Below are positions 53,898 through 61,638 of a stretch of 64,000 nucleotides of DNA, piece after piece (the stretch's first letter is position 1; the number at the start of each line of letters is the position of its first letter). The notes under the pieces are model-generated. The model saw only the letters and a program-made list of their open reading frames with translations, was not told the DNA's origin and ran no database searches. The DNA is from Ovoidimarina sp050299695 (GTDB taxonomy: Bacteria; Pseudomonadota; Alphaproteobacteria; Rhodobacterales; Rhodobacteraceae). The translations under genes and the position numbers were made by a program. The stretch covers positions 1-64,000 of the forward strand of contig JBNKWI010000007.1 in assembly GCA_050299695.1 (NCBI GenBank), in the 5' to 3' direction.

Positions 53898-54827
53898 GTG
53901 TCAATTCGACTCGAAGCCATCGACCTGAACCTGCTGAAGCTGTTCGTCGCCCTCGCGGAAACCGGGTCCGTCACCCGGGCGGCGTCGCAGGTGGGCCTGA
54001 CCCAGCCGTCGGCCAGCAATGCGCTGGGCCGCTTGCGCCTGACCCTGGATGATCCGCTCTTCGTCCGCTCGAACGGAAGGATGATGCCGACGCGGTTCGC
54101 GGCCGAGATCATCCCGCTGGTCCGCTCCGCACTCGCGTCGCTGATCGACGGCCTGAACCGCGCCACGACCTTTGATCCGTCCCGGAGCGACCGCTGCTTT
54201 CGTCTGTCGCTCTCGGGCCTCGGCGAGGCGGTGTTCCTGCCGGCGCTGGTCCGGGAGCTGATCCGGCTCGCGCCCCGCGTGACCCTCCTCAACGAACCGG
54301 TGCCGGTGGCGGATCTCGCCGCCAGCCTGGTGTCGGGGCGCACGGACGTGGCCCTCGGCCTGGTCTCGCTGAACGCGCCGGGCATCCAGTCGACGGAGCT
54401 CTACCGCGAAACCTATGTCGCCATCAGCGCGCCCGAACGCCGGGACCTGCCGCGCACGGTCGAGGAGCTCAAGTCCGAACGGCTGATGCTGGCGGCGCCG
54501 GCCGCGACTTATGGAAGGGAGATCGACTCCATCCTCGTCAGACTGGGCCTGGCGGACAACGTCTCGCTCACCATTCAGGAATTCGCCGCACTGCCGGAAC
54601 TCCTGCAGATCGGCCAATACCTGGCGATCGTGCCAGGAAGATATGGCGAAGGCCTCTCCCGTGCCGGCCGCGCGCGGCTGCTGCCGCTGACGCTCGGCCA
54701 GGCCGAGACCCGCGTCAACATGGTCTGGAGCACCCATTCCGAAGCGGACGCCGGATCGCGCTGGTTCCGCCGTCTGCTGGAGAAGTCCCTGGCGCCACAG
54801 GCCGGTCCGACCCGGGACATCGCCTGA
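53898..54827 (+). CDS. LysR-family regulator of the decarboxylase/ALDH operon
   Basis: The 309-residue protein has the N-terminal helix-turn-helix (NLLKLFVALAETGSVTRAAS; TQPSASNALGRLRLTLDDPLF) and a C-terminal effector domain. It is NodD/NahR-like. GTG 53898 has GGGAG eight bases upstream; TTG 53892 is too close to it. It is divergent from the decarboxylase gene over 175 bases, with an AT-rich stretch around 53853-53890 that should hold both promoters and the operator. Confidence 0.92.
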   Translation: MSIRLEAIDLNLLKLFVALAETGSVTRAASQVGLTQPSASNALGRLRLTLDDPLFVRSNGRMMPTRFAAEIIPLVRSALASLIDGLNRATTFDPSRSDRCFRLSLSGLGEAVFLPALVRELIRLAPRVTLLNEPVPVADLAASLVSGRTDVALGLVSLNAPGIQSTELYRETYVAISAPERRDLPRTVEELKSERLMLAAPAATYGREIDSILVRLGLADNVSLTIQEFAALPELLQIGQYLAIVPGRYGEGLSRAGRARLLPLTLGQAETRVNMVWSTHSEADAGSRWFRRLLEKSLAPQAGPTRDIA

Positions 54828-55199
54828 AGGCGCTGCCGTGTCCTCGAGTGAGGCCGGCCGCAGCCGGAGCCGTTTGAGCAAGGCTGGTTTCGCGATTGCC
54901 TGGCCGACGGCTGTCTCACCAGCGTTTGCAGAGCCGATCCCGTGACCCCGCAGGCCTGGATTTCACGGTGAGCGCAGGAAGACACGAACTACCCTGGTAC
55001 ACACCCTTCGGGGGGACCCAAGCGCCTTGTCACCTGCAGCGGCGCGGGCGCAGGCGGCGCCGCGGCCCGGATGAGCCGCATGCCGCGAAGGGCGCGGCGG
55101 GGCTCCTGAACGGCACGCCGGTCGGCATTGTCGGCTGCGCCGAGGTCATTCGTCGCCGGCGGAACGCCGGCAAGCGCGGGGTCGAGACGGTCGATGGTC
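54828..55199. other. Gene-free stretch between LysR and the GNAT gene
   Basis: These 372 bases lie between convergent genes and should hold terminators for both. I saw no coding motif, tRNA or repeat. Open frames here look like antisense noise of high-GC DNA. Confidence 0.35.
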
Positions 55200-55715
55200 T
55201 CATCGGGAATTTCCCTCTGAAACCTGGTCCGTGGACGGGGTGTCGAGGCGGAACTTGAGGAACGCGGCACCCGAGTGATCCTGATGGCCGACAGCCCGCG
55301 CCCCCATCCGATGGAGCGCCCCGAGGTTGCGGCGAGATGGCGGGAGCAGGAAGGTGACGAAGGGTATGCGCGGGTCAGATCGCGCGAATTCGAGAGCGGC
55401 CCGCGTGATCCGCTGGCCCAGCCCGAAATCCTGCGGCTGCAGCACAAGGCCGAAGTCCCATTCCTCGCCTTCCTTCTGGAAACCGCCCCAACCGACATAG
55501 CGGCCATCGGCCAGGAAGGCCCAATGGCCCAGGCCGTCCCGCGCCCAGCAAGACTCCTTGGCGGCGACGAAGGCCCGGGCCTCGGTCTCACCCCAGGACC
55601 CAGTCAGCAGCGGCATGTGTTCGCGCAGGCGCGGATCCGACATATGCGCAACCAGCTCCCCGAGCGGCACCTCGGGCAGCCGCGCGAAGCGGAGGGCGGG
55701 AACGGCGCCGGTCAT
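55200..55715 (-). CDS. GNAT-family N-acetyltransferase (RimJ/RimL-like)
   Basis: The 171-residue protein has an acetyl-CoA-binding arrangement with GRYVGWGGFQKEG (beta4), FGLGQRITRAAL (pyrophosphate loop region) and PSRRNLGALHRMGARAVG (RimJ-type helix 4). It would acetylate an unknown amine substrate. ATG 55715 overlaps the upstream GST stop by ATGA, so the two are translationally coupled. Confidence 0.82.
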   Translation of the reverse strand: MTGAVPALRFARLPEVPLGELVAHMSDPRLREHMPLLTGSWGETEARAFVAAKESCWARDGLGHWAFLADGRYVGWGGFQKEGEEWDFGLVLQPQDFGLGQRITRAALEFARSDPRIPFVTFLLPPSRRNLGALHRMGARAVGHQDHSGAAFLKFRLDTPSTDQVSEGNSR

Positions 55716-56404
55716 GCCGATTGCCGAAGCGCGGTGCGGGAATGTCCCATCATCCGCGAAGGCGCGCTGACGTTCCTCCGCAGGAACGCGACAAGCCTGT
55801 CATCGTAGTCGGGCGCGACCGCGTTCCGCACCGACGGCCTGCGGGCAAGGTCCCGGCGCCAGGCCTGCATCCGCGTCAGGCCGTCGAACGTACCGAAATC
55901 GCCGACCCGTTCGAAGGTGTCGAAGAAGCGAAACACCGGAGCGAAGACCGCATCGACCAGGCTGAAGCGATCGCCGGCGAACCAGGGCCCGGAACCCAGC
56001 TGATCCCTCAAGACGCGGAATCGCGCGTTGAGCGCTGCGGCCTTCCGCTGGAGCGTCCCGGAATCGGGTGCCATGTAGAATCCGGCGATGTCGTTCAGGC
56101 ATTCCGAGGCGAAGCCGATCCACGCGCGGTGCCGCGCGCGGTCGACCGGGTCGGCAGGGTGAAGTGGATGGGGCAGCGTCTTTTCGAGGAATGCGAGGAT
56201 CGCGGCGGATTCGAAAAGCGCCGCATCGCCGACCCGGAGGACCGGCGTTCGCCCGACCGGCGAGAGCTTCAGAAACCAGTCTGGCTTGTTCGCCTGATCG
56301 ACGATGACGCGCTCGAACGCGAAGCCCTTCTCGAAAAGCGCGATGGCGATGCGTTGCACGTAGGGGCACAGCGCGTGGCTGACGAGGGTGAAGGGCAGGG
56401 ACAT
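55712..56404 (-). CDS. Glutathione S-transferase-family protein
   Basis: The 230-residue protein has a thioredoxin-like N-domain with LCPYVQRIAIALFEKG and SPVGRTPVLRVGDAALFESAAI, and a helical C-domain (about 90-210). It is of the CPY-type beta/omega GST class, with Cys13 as potential nucleophile. It precedes the GNAT gene with a four-base overlap. CAGGAGAG lies upstream of ATG 56404. Confidence 0.88.
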   Translation of the reverse strand: MSLPFTLVSHALCPYVQRIAIALFEKGFAFERVIVDQANKPDWFLKLSPVGRTPVLRVGDAALFESAAILAFLEKTLPHPLHPADPVDRARHRAWIGFASECLNDIAGFYMAPDSGTLQRKAAALNARFRVLRDQLGSGPWFAGDRFSLVDAVFAPVFRFFDTFERVGDFGTFDGLTRMQAWRRDLARRPSVRNAVAPDYDDRLVAFLRRNVSAPSRMMGHSRTALRQSA

Positions 56405-56428
56405 TCCGTTCTCTCCTGGAAATCGTGT

Positions 56429-56462
56429 GCGGGCCGCCGCGGGACAGGGGCATGCGGCCCGC
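56429..56462. terminator. Strong hairpin after the cupredoxin gene
   Basis: A 9-bp perfect stem GCGGGCCGC (56429-56437) and GCGGCCCGC (56454-56462) has a 16-base loop. It lies just downstream of the cupredoxin stop (minus strand) and before the GST start, fitting a terminator of the DUF4142-cupredoxin operon. There is no T-run. Confidence 0.55.
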
Positions 56463-56469
56463 GCGCGTG

Positions 56470-56838
56470 TCAGGCGCCGGACCGGGTCCGGACGACGACG
56501 GTTCCTTTCATGTGGGGATGATAGGCGCAGAAGTAGGTATAGGCGCCCGGCGCGTTAAAGGTGATGCGACCGCGCCCGCGGCGGTCGAGCGTGCCGGTAT
56601 CCCACGCGCCGTCCTCGGCCGTAGCGGTATGTGGCGCAAGATCGGCGTTCGTCCAGGTGATGCTGTCGCCCACGAGGACCTCGACATTTGCCGGGTCGAA
56701 CGCGAAGCCCGCTATGCCCACCTCGACCTCCTGCGCGCCGTCACCGGCGCGCGCGATCCCCGGCAGCCCGGCCAGAGACATGGCTGTGCCAAGTCCCCGA
56801 CCGAACTCGCGCCGCGTCAGGTAAGTCAGCCTGCGCAC
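56470..56838 (-). CDS. Periplasmic cupredoxin (halocyanin/amicyanin-like)
   Basis: The 122-residue protein has a Tat-like leader (LTRREFGRGLGTAMSLAGLPGIARA). The blue-copper site is His in LAPHTATAED, and Cys, His and Met in TYFCAYHPHMKGTVVV (CxxH-x-x-M). It would carry electrons in the periplasm. The GTG start at 56838 overlaps the end of the DUF4142 gene by 13 bases, so they form one operon. Confidence 0.9.
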   Translation of the reverse strand: MRRLTYLTRREFGRGLGTAMSLAGLPGIARAGDGAQEVEVGIAGFAFDPANVEVLVGDSITWTNADLAPHTATAEDGAWDTGTLDRRGRGRITFNAPGAYTYFCAYHPHMKGTVVVRTRSGA

Positions 56839-57353
56839 GTCAGCCCCGCGACCATGTGTTCGGCGTGCTTCTCATGCGCCCTGAAGGTTACCAGCGCATC
56901 CTCGAGCAGCGCCTTGAGCGGCGCAACGGTGACGGCGGGGAGGAAGCTTTCGGCCACGGTCCGGTTGACCACCTGATGGTAGCCAAGCTCGTTTTCCGCG
57001 TAGGCGCAGTCGAAGGCGTGGCCACTCAGGGCCATCAGTTCCGCGCGCTTGGTCGCAGCGCCCTTGGCCAGGGCCTGGGACAAGGCGTTGTCCTGCGGGG
57101 TCACGTTCAACTCGGCGACAAGCGCGCCGGCCGCCGCGTTCACCGCCGTGTGGTCGCGGATCATCGTCTGGGCGAAGTCGCGCACCGCCTCGTTTTCGGA
57201 AATCGCCAGCGCCAGATGCGCGTAGCGAATGTCGAGTCCGCCTGCGGCATAGGCGGTGTGTGCGATCTCGAGGTCGTTCATCGGCTCCTCCGCCTGGGCG
57301 GCGGGGCCGGTCGCGGCGAGGGCGAGCCCGAGGGCGAGGGTGATGGTCTTCAT
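56826..57353 (-). CDS. DUF4142-family periplasmic protein
   Basis: The 175-residue protein has a signal peptide (ITLALGLALAATGPAAQA) and a ferritin-like helical bundle typical of DUF4142 (IAHTAYAAGGLDIRYAHLAL; RDFAQTMIRDHTAVNAA; ELGYHQVVNRT). Function unknown, often stress related. GGAG lies before ATG 57353. An AraC-type operator ends 62 bases upstream. Confidence 0.87.
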   Translation of the reverse strand: MKTITLALGLALAATGPAAQAEEPMNDLEIAHTAYAAGGLDIRYAHLALAISENEAVRDFAQTMIRDHTAVNAAAGALVAELNVTPQDNALSQALAKGAATKRAELMALSGHAFDCAYAENELGYHQVVNRTVAESFLPAVTVAPLKALLEDALVTFRAHEKHAEHMVAGLTCAG

Positions 57354-57414
57354 GGTTGCAGCTCCGGGTTAGTGGCTTCAATGCGACCGATTTGCCCGAT
57401 GCGAGGCGTTCTTT

Positions 57415-57452
57415 GAATGGCGGAAAGTCCGGATTTGATGTCAGATCGTCCG
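57415..57452 (-). promoter_or_regulatory. Operator 1 of the AraC regulon (upstream of DUF4142)
   Basis: On the minus strand the block starts CGGACGATCTG (57452-57442), has a second CGGAC 21 bases on (57431-57427) and ends GCCATTC at 57415. The same arrangement is repeated at 58468-58505. It lies 62 bases upstream of the DUF4142 start and 42 bases upstream of the araC ATG, so it may serve both genes. Two direct half-sites two helical turns apart are typical for AraC proteins. Confidence 0.75.
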
Positions 57453-57493
57453 AGCTTCTGGACGTCTATGAGTTTGCTGATAGATTGGTCGCC

Positions 57494-58450
57494 ATGTTGG
57501 ACCTGCTCAGCGACATCCTCACCCGTCTCTCGCTTCGCGGCACGCTCTATTTCCGGACGAGCTTCACGGAGCCCTGGGGCGTGCGCGTTCCCGCCTTCCG
57601 CGACGTGGCGCGTTTCCACTTTGCCCATCGTGGCGAGGCACTGGTGCGCATAGAGGAGGTGCCGATCCCCGTGCATCTGGCACAGGGCGACCTGATCGTG
57701 ATTCCCCATGGAGCTGCCCATGTCCTGTGCTGCCGTCATACCGGACCCGACGAGGCCTTGCCGCTGGACGATGTGCTGTCCCGGTCCGGGTTTCCCGGTC
57801 ACGGAACGCTGGTCTGGGGCGGCGACGAAGGGCCGCGTGACACGCAGCTGATCTGCGGGCATTTCGCGCTTGCCGAAGGGTCGCGGCACCTGCTGTTCGA
57901 CCGCCTGCCGCCGTTCATCCACTTGCGCGGCTATGGTGACGAAGCTGGTCCGTGGTTGGAAGCCACCTTGAAGGTCATCGGGGCGGAAGCCGGTGGCGCG
58001 CGGCTCGGCGGCGATCTGATCGCCCTGAAGATGTCCGAGGCGATCTTTGCCCAGGCGATCCGCGCCCATATCGAGGCGGAGCACGACACCGATTGTGGCG
58101 TGGCTGGCTTTGCAGACCCCCACCTTGCGAGGGCGCTCGGCGCGTTTCACCGGACGCCGACCGCCGGCTGGACGGTCGCAAGCCTCGCGCGCGAGGCTGG
58201 CCTGTCCAGGACGGGCTTTGCCGAGAGGTTCTCGGACCGGCTGGGCGTCACGCCGATGGTCTATGTCACGTCATGGCGGATGCAGATCGCGCGCGAGGCG
58301 CTCGTGGCGCGAGGGCTGTCGGTGGCCGAGGCGGCCGAAGTCTCGGGCTATGCCTCGGAGTCCGCCTTCAGTCGGGTCTTCAAGAAGGAGATTGGCGTGT
58401 CTCCCGCCGCCTTTCGGCAGTCGGGCCTCGCCCGTCACGAGCTGGCCTAG
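57494..58450 (+). CDS. AraC-family transcriptional regulator with cupin sensor
   Basis: The 318-residue protein has an N-terminal cupin_6-like sensor (about 20-190: FHFAHRGEALVRI; GDLIVIPHGAAHVLCC) and the two AraC helix-turn-helix motifs near the C-terminus (WTVASLAREAGLSRTGFAERF; VAEAAEVSGYASESAFSRVFKK). It lies between DUF4142/cupredoxin (divergent) and SPW/AhpD (same strand). Identical operators in both promoters suggest it controls both sets. Cys-Cys in the cupin may respond to redox. Confidence 0.92.
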   Translation: MLDLLSDILTRLSLRGTLYFRTSFTEPWGVRVPAFRDVARFHFAHRGEALVRIEEVPIPVHLAQGDLIVIPHGAAHVLCCRHTGPDEALPLDDVLSRSGFPGHGTLVWGGDEGPRDTQLICGHFALAEGSRHLLFDRLPPFIHLRGYGDEAGPWLEATLKVIGAEAGGARLGGDLIALKMSEAIFAQAIRAHIEAEHDTDCGVAGFADPHLARALGAFHRTPTAGWTVASLAREAGLSRTGFAERFSDRLGVTPMVYVTSWRMQIAREALVARGLSVAEAAEVSGYASESAFSRVFKKEIGVSPAAFRQSGLARHELA

Positions 58451-58467
58451 TTTTCCGTCCGAAGTTT

Positions 58468-58505
58468 CGGACGATCTGCAATAAAGTGCGGACCATCTGG
58501 AATTC
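58468..58505 (+). promoter_or_regulatory. Operator 2 of the AraC regulon (upstream of SPW-type gene)
   Basis: CGGACGATCTG (58468-58478) is followed by a second unit CGGACCATCTG (58489-58499) and ends GGAATTC at 58505. The first 11 bases are identical to operator 1, and both half-sites are 21 bases apart. The block ends 82 bases before the ATG of the SPW-type gene, in the same orientation relative to its target as operator 1. An adjacent palindrome GTCCGAA/TTCGGAC (58457-58472) overlaps it. Confidence 0.78.
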
Positions 58506-58587
58506 ATCGTCCCGAATGGCGCCCATATGTTGGGGCTCGCGACAGCTTGGCTTGTCGCGTGATTTCCAACCGAAAGGACCCTGCGCC

Positions 58588-58950
58588 ATGCGCTTTGTCA
58601 CCAAGACCATCCATGCCGGGCTCGACTACCCCGTCGCGCTTGCTCTCATCGCTCTCCCATTCCTTCTCGGGCTCGGCAGTTCCAATCCTCTCGCCCTGAC
58701 GATTTCGCCGGCCGTCGGCGTTGCGGCCCTCCTGATGACCGTGTTCACCGACCATCACCTCGGCGTGTTTCGTGTTCTGCCCTACAAGATCCACCTCGCC
58801 GTCGATCTGGCGGTTGGCGTGTTGTACCTGATCCTGCCCTTCGCGCTCGGCTTCTCCGGGCTCGATGCGGTCTTCTACTGGCTGAACGGGGCGGCCGTCG
58901 TGACCGTCATCGGCCTCTCCAAGCCCGAACCCGAGATGGTTTCGGCCTGA
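58588..58950 (+). CDS. SPW-repeat-type small membrane protein
   Basis: The 120-residue protein has four TM helices (ALALIALPFLLGL; LTISPAVGVAALLMTVF; KIHLAVDLAVGVLYLILPFALGF; VFYWLNGAAVVTVIGL) resembling the SPW-repeat family. Function unknown. GAAAGGAC precedes ATG 58588. It is controlled by operator 2 and followed 33 bases later by an AhpD-like gene, with a nine-C tract between. Confidence 0.72.
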   Translation: MRFVTKTIHAGLDYPVALALIALPFLLGLGSSNPLALTISPAVGVAALLMTVFTDHHLGVFRVLPYKIHLAVDLAVGVLYLILPFALGFSGLDAVFYWLNGAAVVTVIGLSKPEPEMVSA

Positions 58951-58983
58951 TCCCCCCCCCTTGCAAATCGAAAGGACTACCAC

Positions 58984-59532
58984 ATGGCTCGTATGACCCA
59001 GATTTCCGACGCCGCCGCCGCCCCCGAGGCGGCCGCGCTCTTCACCGCGATCAGGGGCAAGATCGGCATGGTGCCGAACCTCTACCGCGTCGCCGCGAAC
59101 CAGCCGAAGGCCTTGGCCGCCATGCTTGGCCTGAACGAGATACTCGCCGGTGGCGCATTCGACGCGCGAACCCGCGAGGCGATTGCGCTCGCCGTCGCGG
59201 GCGCGAACGGTTGCGACTACTGTGCCTCGGCCCACGCCGCGATCTCGGCCGGCCTCAAGGTCGCGCCCGCGATGATCGAAGCCCACCTCAGGGGGCGCTC
59301 GGACGAGCCACGCACGGCGGCGATCCTGCGGCTTGCCACCGCAATCGTCGGGGCCAGGGGCAAGGTGGCGGATAGCGATCTCGCGGATGCCCGCAAAGCC
59401 GGACTGACCGAGGCCGACATCGTCGAGACGGTTGCGAACGTGGTGGCGAACATCTTCACCAACTACCTCAACCACGTCGCCGTCACCGACATCGACTTCC
59501 CGGTGGTCTCGGCCGGCAAGGCCGCCGCCTGA
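58984..59532 (+). CDS. AhpD/carboxymuconolactone-decarboxylase-family protein
   Basis: The 182-residue all-helical protein has the CxxC-x3-H redox motif Cys77, Cys80 and His84 (GANGCDYCASAHAA), typical of AhpD-like peroxidase/disulfide-reductase partners. It is probably involved in peroxide defence, in keeping with the cupin regulator and cupredoxin nearby. AAAGGAC precedes ATG 58984. It is the second gene of the SPW operon. Confidence 0.9.
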   Translation: MARMTQISDAAAAPEAAALFTAIRGKIGMVPNLYRVAANQPKALAAMLGLNEILAGGAFDARTREAIALAVAGANGCDYCASAHAAISAGLKVAPAMIEAHLRGRSDEPRTAAILRLATAIVGARGKVADSDLADARKAGLTEADIVETVANVVANIFTNYLNHVAVTDIDFPVVSAGKAAA

Positions 59533-59576
59533 GCAGTGCCGCCCGGCGGCGGCCGCGATACGCGCGGCCGCCGCCT

Positions 59577-60497
59577 CTACCGACATCCGTGATCATGGCC
59601 TTCGAGGCGACGCGCCGAAAGTCGGCAGCCGAGGATGCCGAGAGTTCCATCCCAAGTTCGGCGGCCATAATGCGCGGCCGCCAATGCGCCTGGCGCAGCA
59701 GAAACCCGGCGCATGATGAAGAGGGCGACGATTGCCAGCATCACGATGGTGACCAACCCGGCCTCGCCCGCGACAAGAGCGACCTGCCCTTTTTCCGTCG
59801 CAACAGTGACCCCGTCGAACCTGTCCCAATAGTCGTTCCAGGCGTTGTGCATCAGCGCCACCGGAACGATGCTTCCGCTTGCCAGTCGAACCTGGGCGAA
59901 GATCGGGCCGGACAGGGTCACCGCGACAAGAAACAGGGGCACCGCGACCTGGGCCGGGAGGTCGGCATGGTAGAAGGGTGTCAGCAGGATCAGCGGCACA
60001 TGCCAGAAGCCGTGCAGAAAGCCCGACAGCAATCCTGCCCTGCCGACCCCGATCACCTCGACGAGCCTTGGCAGCAGGTATCCCCGCCAGCCGATTTCCT
60101 CGCCGAGAGCGCCCAGCGCCGTACCGACGAGGAGGGAAGCGGCGATCTTCGCACCCGACCTCAGCAGCGTCTCATCCGTCCCCGGCCCGGCGTAAGCGCC
60201 GATGCCGAGGGACCAGATCATCAGGTAGCCAGGCAGGAGCACGGCAAACGGAACGATCAGGGCGAAGGGCCACTGGCGCAAACCGAGCCTCGACAGACCA
60301 AGTTCGGCAAACCCGAAGCCTCTCCCATCGGGCATCAGGACCCGGCAGAGGAGTACCGCGATGGCCGGAGTGAACATGGTCAGGAAGAGAATGCCCCGAC
60401 CCACAAGAGGCGCGGCAAAGGCGCAGGCGATCGAAAGGCCAAGCGCGATGCCGTAGAACAGCGCGGCCTGGCGAAGTTGCTTGTTTTGGAAGGACAT
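59577..60497 (-). CDS. CPBP-family intramembrane metalloprotease 1
   Basis: The 306-residue protein has about eight TM helices. Motif 1 is Glu133-Glu134 and Arg138 (GALGEEIGWRGYLLP), motif 2 is His162 and His166 (SGFLHGFWHVPLI), and motif 3 is MHNAWND. These are the CAAX-protease/bacteriocin-processing (Abi) family residues. Its basic tail (RRTWDGTLGILGCRLSARR) is unusual. It is followed upstream by a second CPBP gene on the same strand. Confidence 0.88.
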   Translation of the reverse strand: MSFQNKQLRQAALFYGIALGLSIACAFAAPLVGRGILFLTMFTPAIAVLLCRVLMPDGRGFGFAELGLSRLGLRQWPFALIVPFAVLLPGYLMIWSLGIGAYAGPGTDETLLRSGAKIAASLLVGTALGALGEEIGWRGYLLPRLVEVIGVGRAGLLSGFLHGFWHVPLILLTPFYHADLPAQVAVPLFLVAVTLSGPIFAQVRLASGSIVPVALMHNAWNDYWDRFDGVTVATEKGQVALVAGEAGLVTIVMLAIVALFIMRRVSAAPGALAAAHYGRRTWDGTLGILGCRLSARRLEGHDHGCR

Positions 60498-60538
60498 GGG
60501 CGCATCGCTTTCTCGAAGGGCTATCGGGGGTGATGAAT

Positions 60539-61327
60539 CTAGACGGGCATCGGCATGCCCGGATCGGATCGGTGGCCGACAAGGGAGGGCCCCGCCCGAT
60601 GCACGATCAAGAACGCCCAGAAGATGTAGAAGACCCCGAGGATCGCCAGGTAGACCGCCTGGTCGGCGGGGTCCGGCATCATCGGTCCGGTCACGAGTGC
60701 GCTGACGACATTAAGCTGAGCGTGCAAGAGCACGAGTGGCCAGACACTTCGACCGGCACGATAAAGCCAGGCATAGACCACCGAGACACCGGCAAGCGGC
60801 ATGAGAACCGTCAGCGGAAGCTCTCCACGCAGGAAAAGCGGGATGTGCCAGACCATCACCCCGAAACCGATCCAGAGGCTGGCGGCGAGCGGCGAGACGG
60901 CCTGTTGAAGCCTTTTCAGCCCGTAGCCGCGGAACGACAACTCCTCGGGAATCGGGCCGAAGAACGGCACCACGGCCGTCATCAACAGGATTTCGCCCCA
61001 GCGATAGCTCGGCAAGGGCACAACCTCCGCTCCAAGCGCGACGGTCAGCCCGAAGGACGCCACGATGATCGACAGGGGAACGAAGAAGGCCACGGCATAG
61101 ACATGCGCGGGCGCACGGAACGTCCGGACGTGGCGCCACCAGGTTCGAACCTCCTGACGCCCGCCGGTCAGACCGATCACCACCGGTGCGGCCATGAGCG
61201 GTCCAAACGGGTTCATCGGGACCATCCAGAGGTCCGACGGCCAAAGGTAGTTGCCGAGATTGCCGCACCAGGTGAGCGCGCAGCTCAGCGCAAAGAATGC
61301 GAGTATCCGCAGGTTGACTTTTTGCAT
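60539..61327 (-). CDS. CPBP-family intramembrane metalloprotease 2
   Basis: The 262-residue polytopic protein has Glu128-Glu129 and Arg133 (PIPEELSFRGYGLKRLQ), His161 (MVWHIPLFLRG) and LLHAQLNVVSAL. It is from the same family as the gene 41 bases downstream but with low similarity. GAGGAGAAACGCC precedes ATG 61327. Both may process prenylated or signal peptides; no substrate gene is adjacent. Confidence 0.87.
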   Translation of the reverse strand: MQKVNLRILAFFALSCALTWCGNLGNYLWPSDLWMVPMNPFGPLMAAPVVIGLTGGRQEVRTWWRHVRTFRAPAHVYAVAFFVPLSIIVASFGLTVALGAEVVPLPSYRWGEILLMTAVVPFFGPIPEELSFRGYGLKRLQQAVSPLAASLWIGFGVMVWHIPLFLRGELPLTVLMPLAGVSVVYAWLYRAGRSVWPLVLLHAQLNVVSALVTGPMMPDPADQAVYLAILGVFYIFWAFLIVHRAGPSLVGHRSDPGMPMPV

Positions 61328-61638
61328 GGCGTTTCTCCTCAGAGAGCCGGCCGGTGCGGCAGTCCGTCCAGCAAACCGACGTCGCGCAGCAGATGGTCCG
61401 GCAGGCCGAGCCGGTGACCCCAAATGATCGACGCGTGGCGTGGCAACCGACGACCGGGACCGGTGACAGGGGAGCAGCGAAAGAACGTGACATGGATCAT
61501 GGAAGTGCTCCGGTTTCGGGGTCGGCACCAGGACGTGCCGGCAATGACGGTTCGCTACCGGACAGCCGCCATCGGTGCTTGACGACCACATGAATTCGGC
61601 ATGGAGTTTTTCTGGATATTCCCTGCGGCGGAATTCAC
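61328..61638. other. Divergent spacer between CPBP 2 and the TPR regulator
   Basis: In 311 bases I found no gene. It should contain promoters for the CPBP pair and for the regulator at 61639. The AT-richer end (61590-61625) is a plausible promoter for the regulator. Confidence 0.35.
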
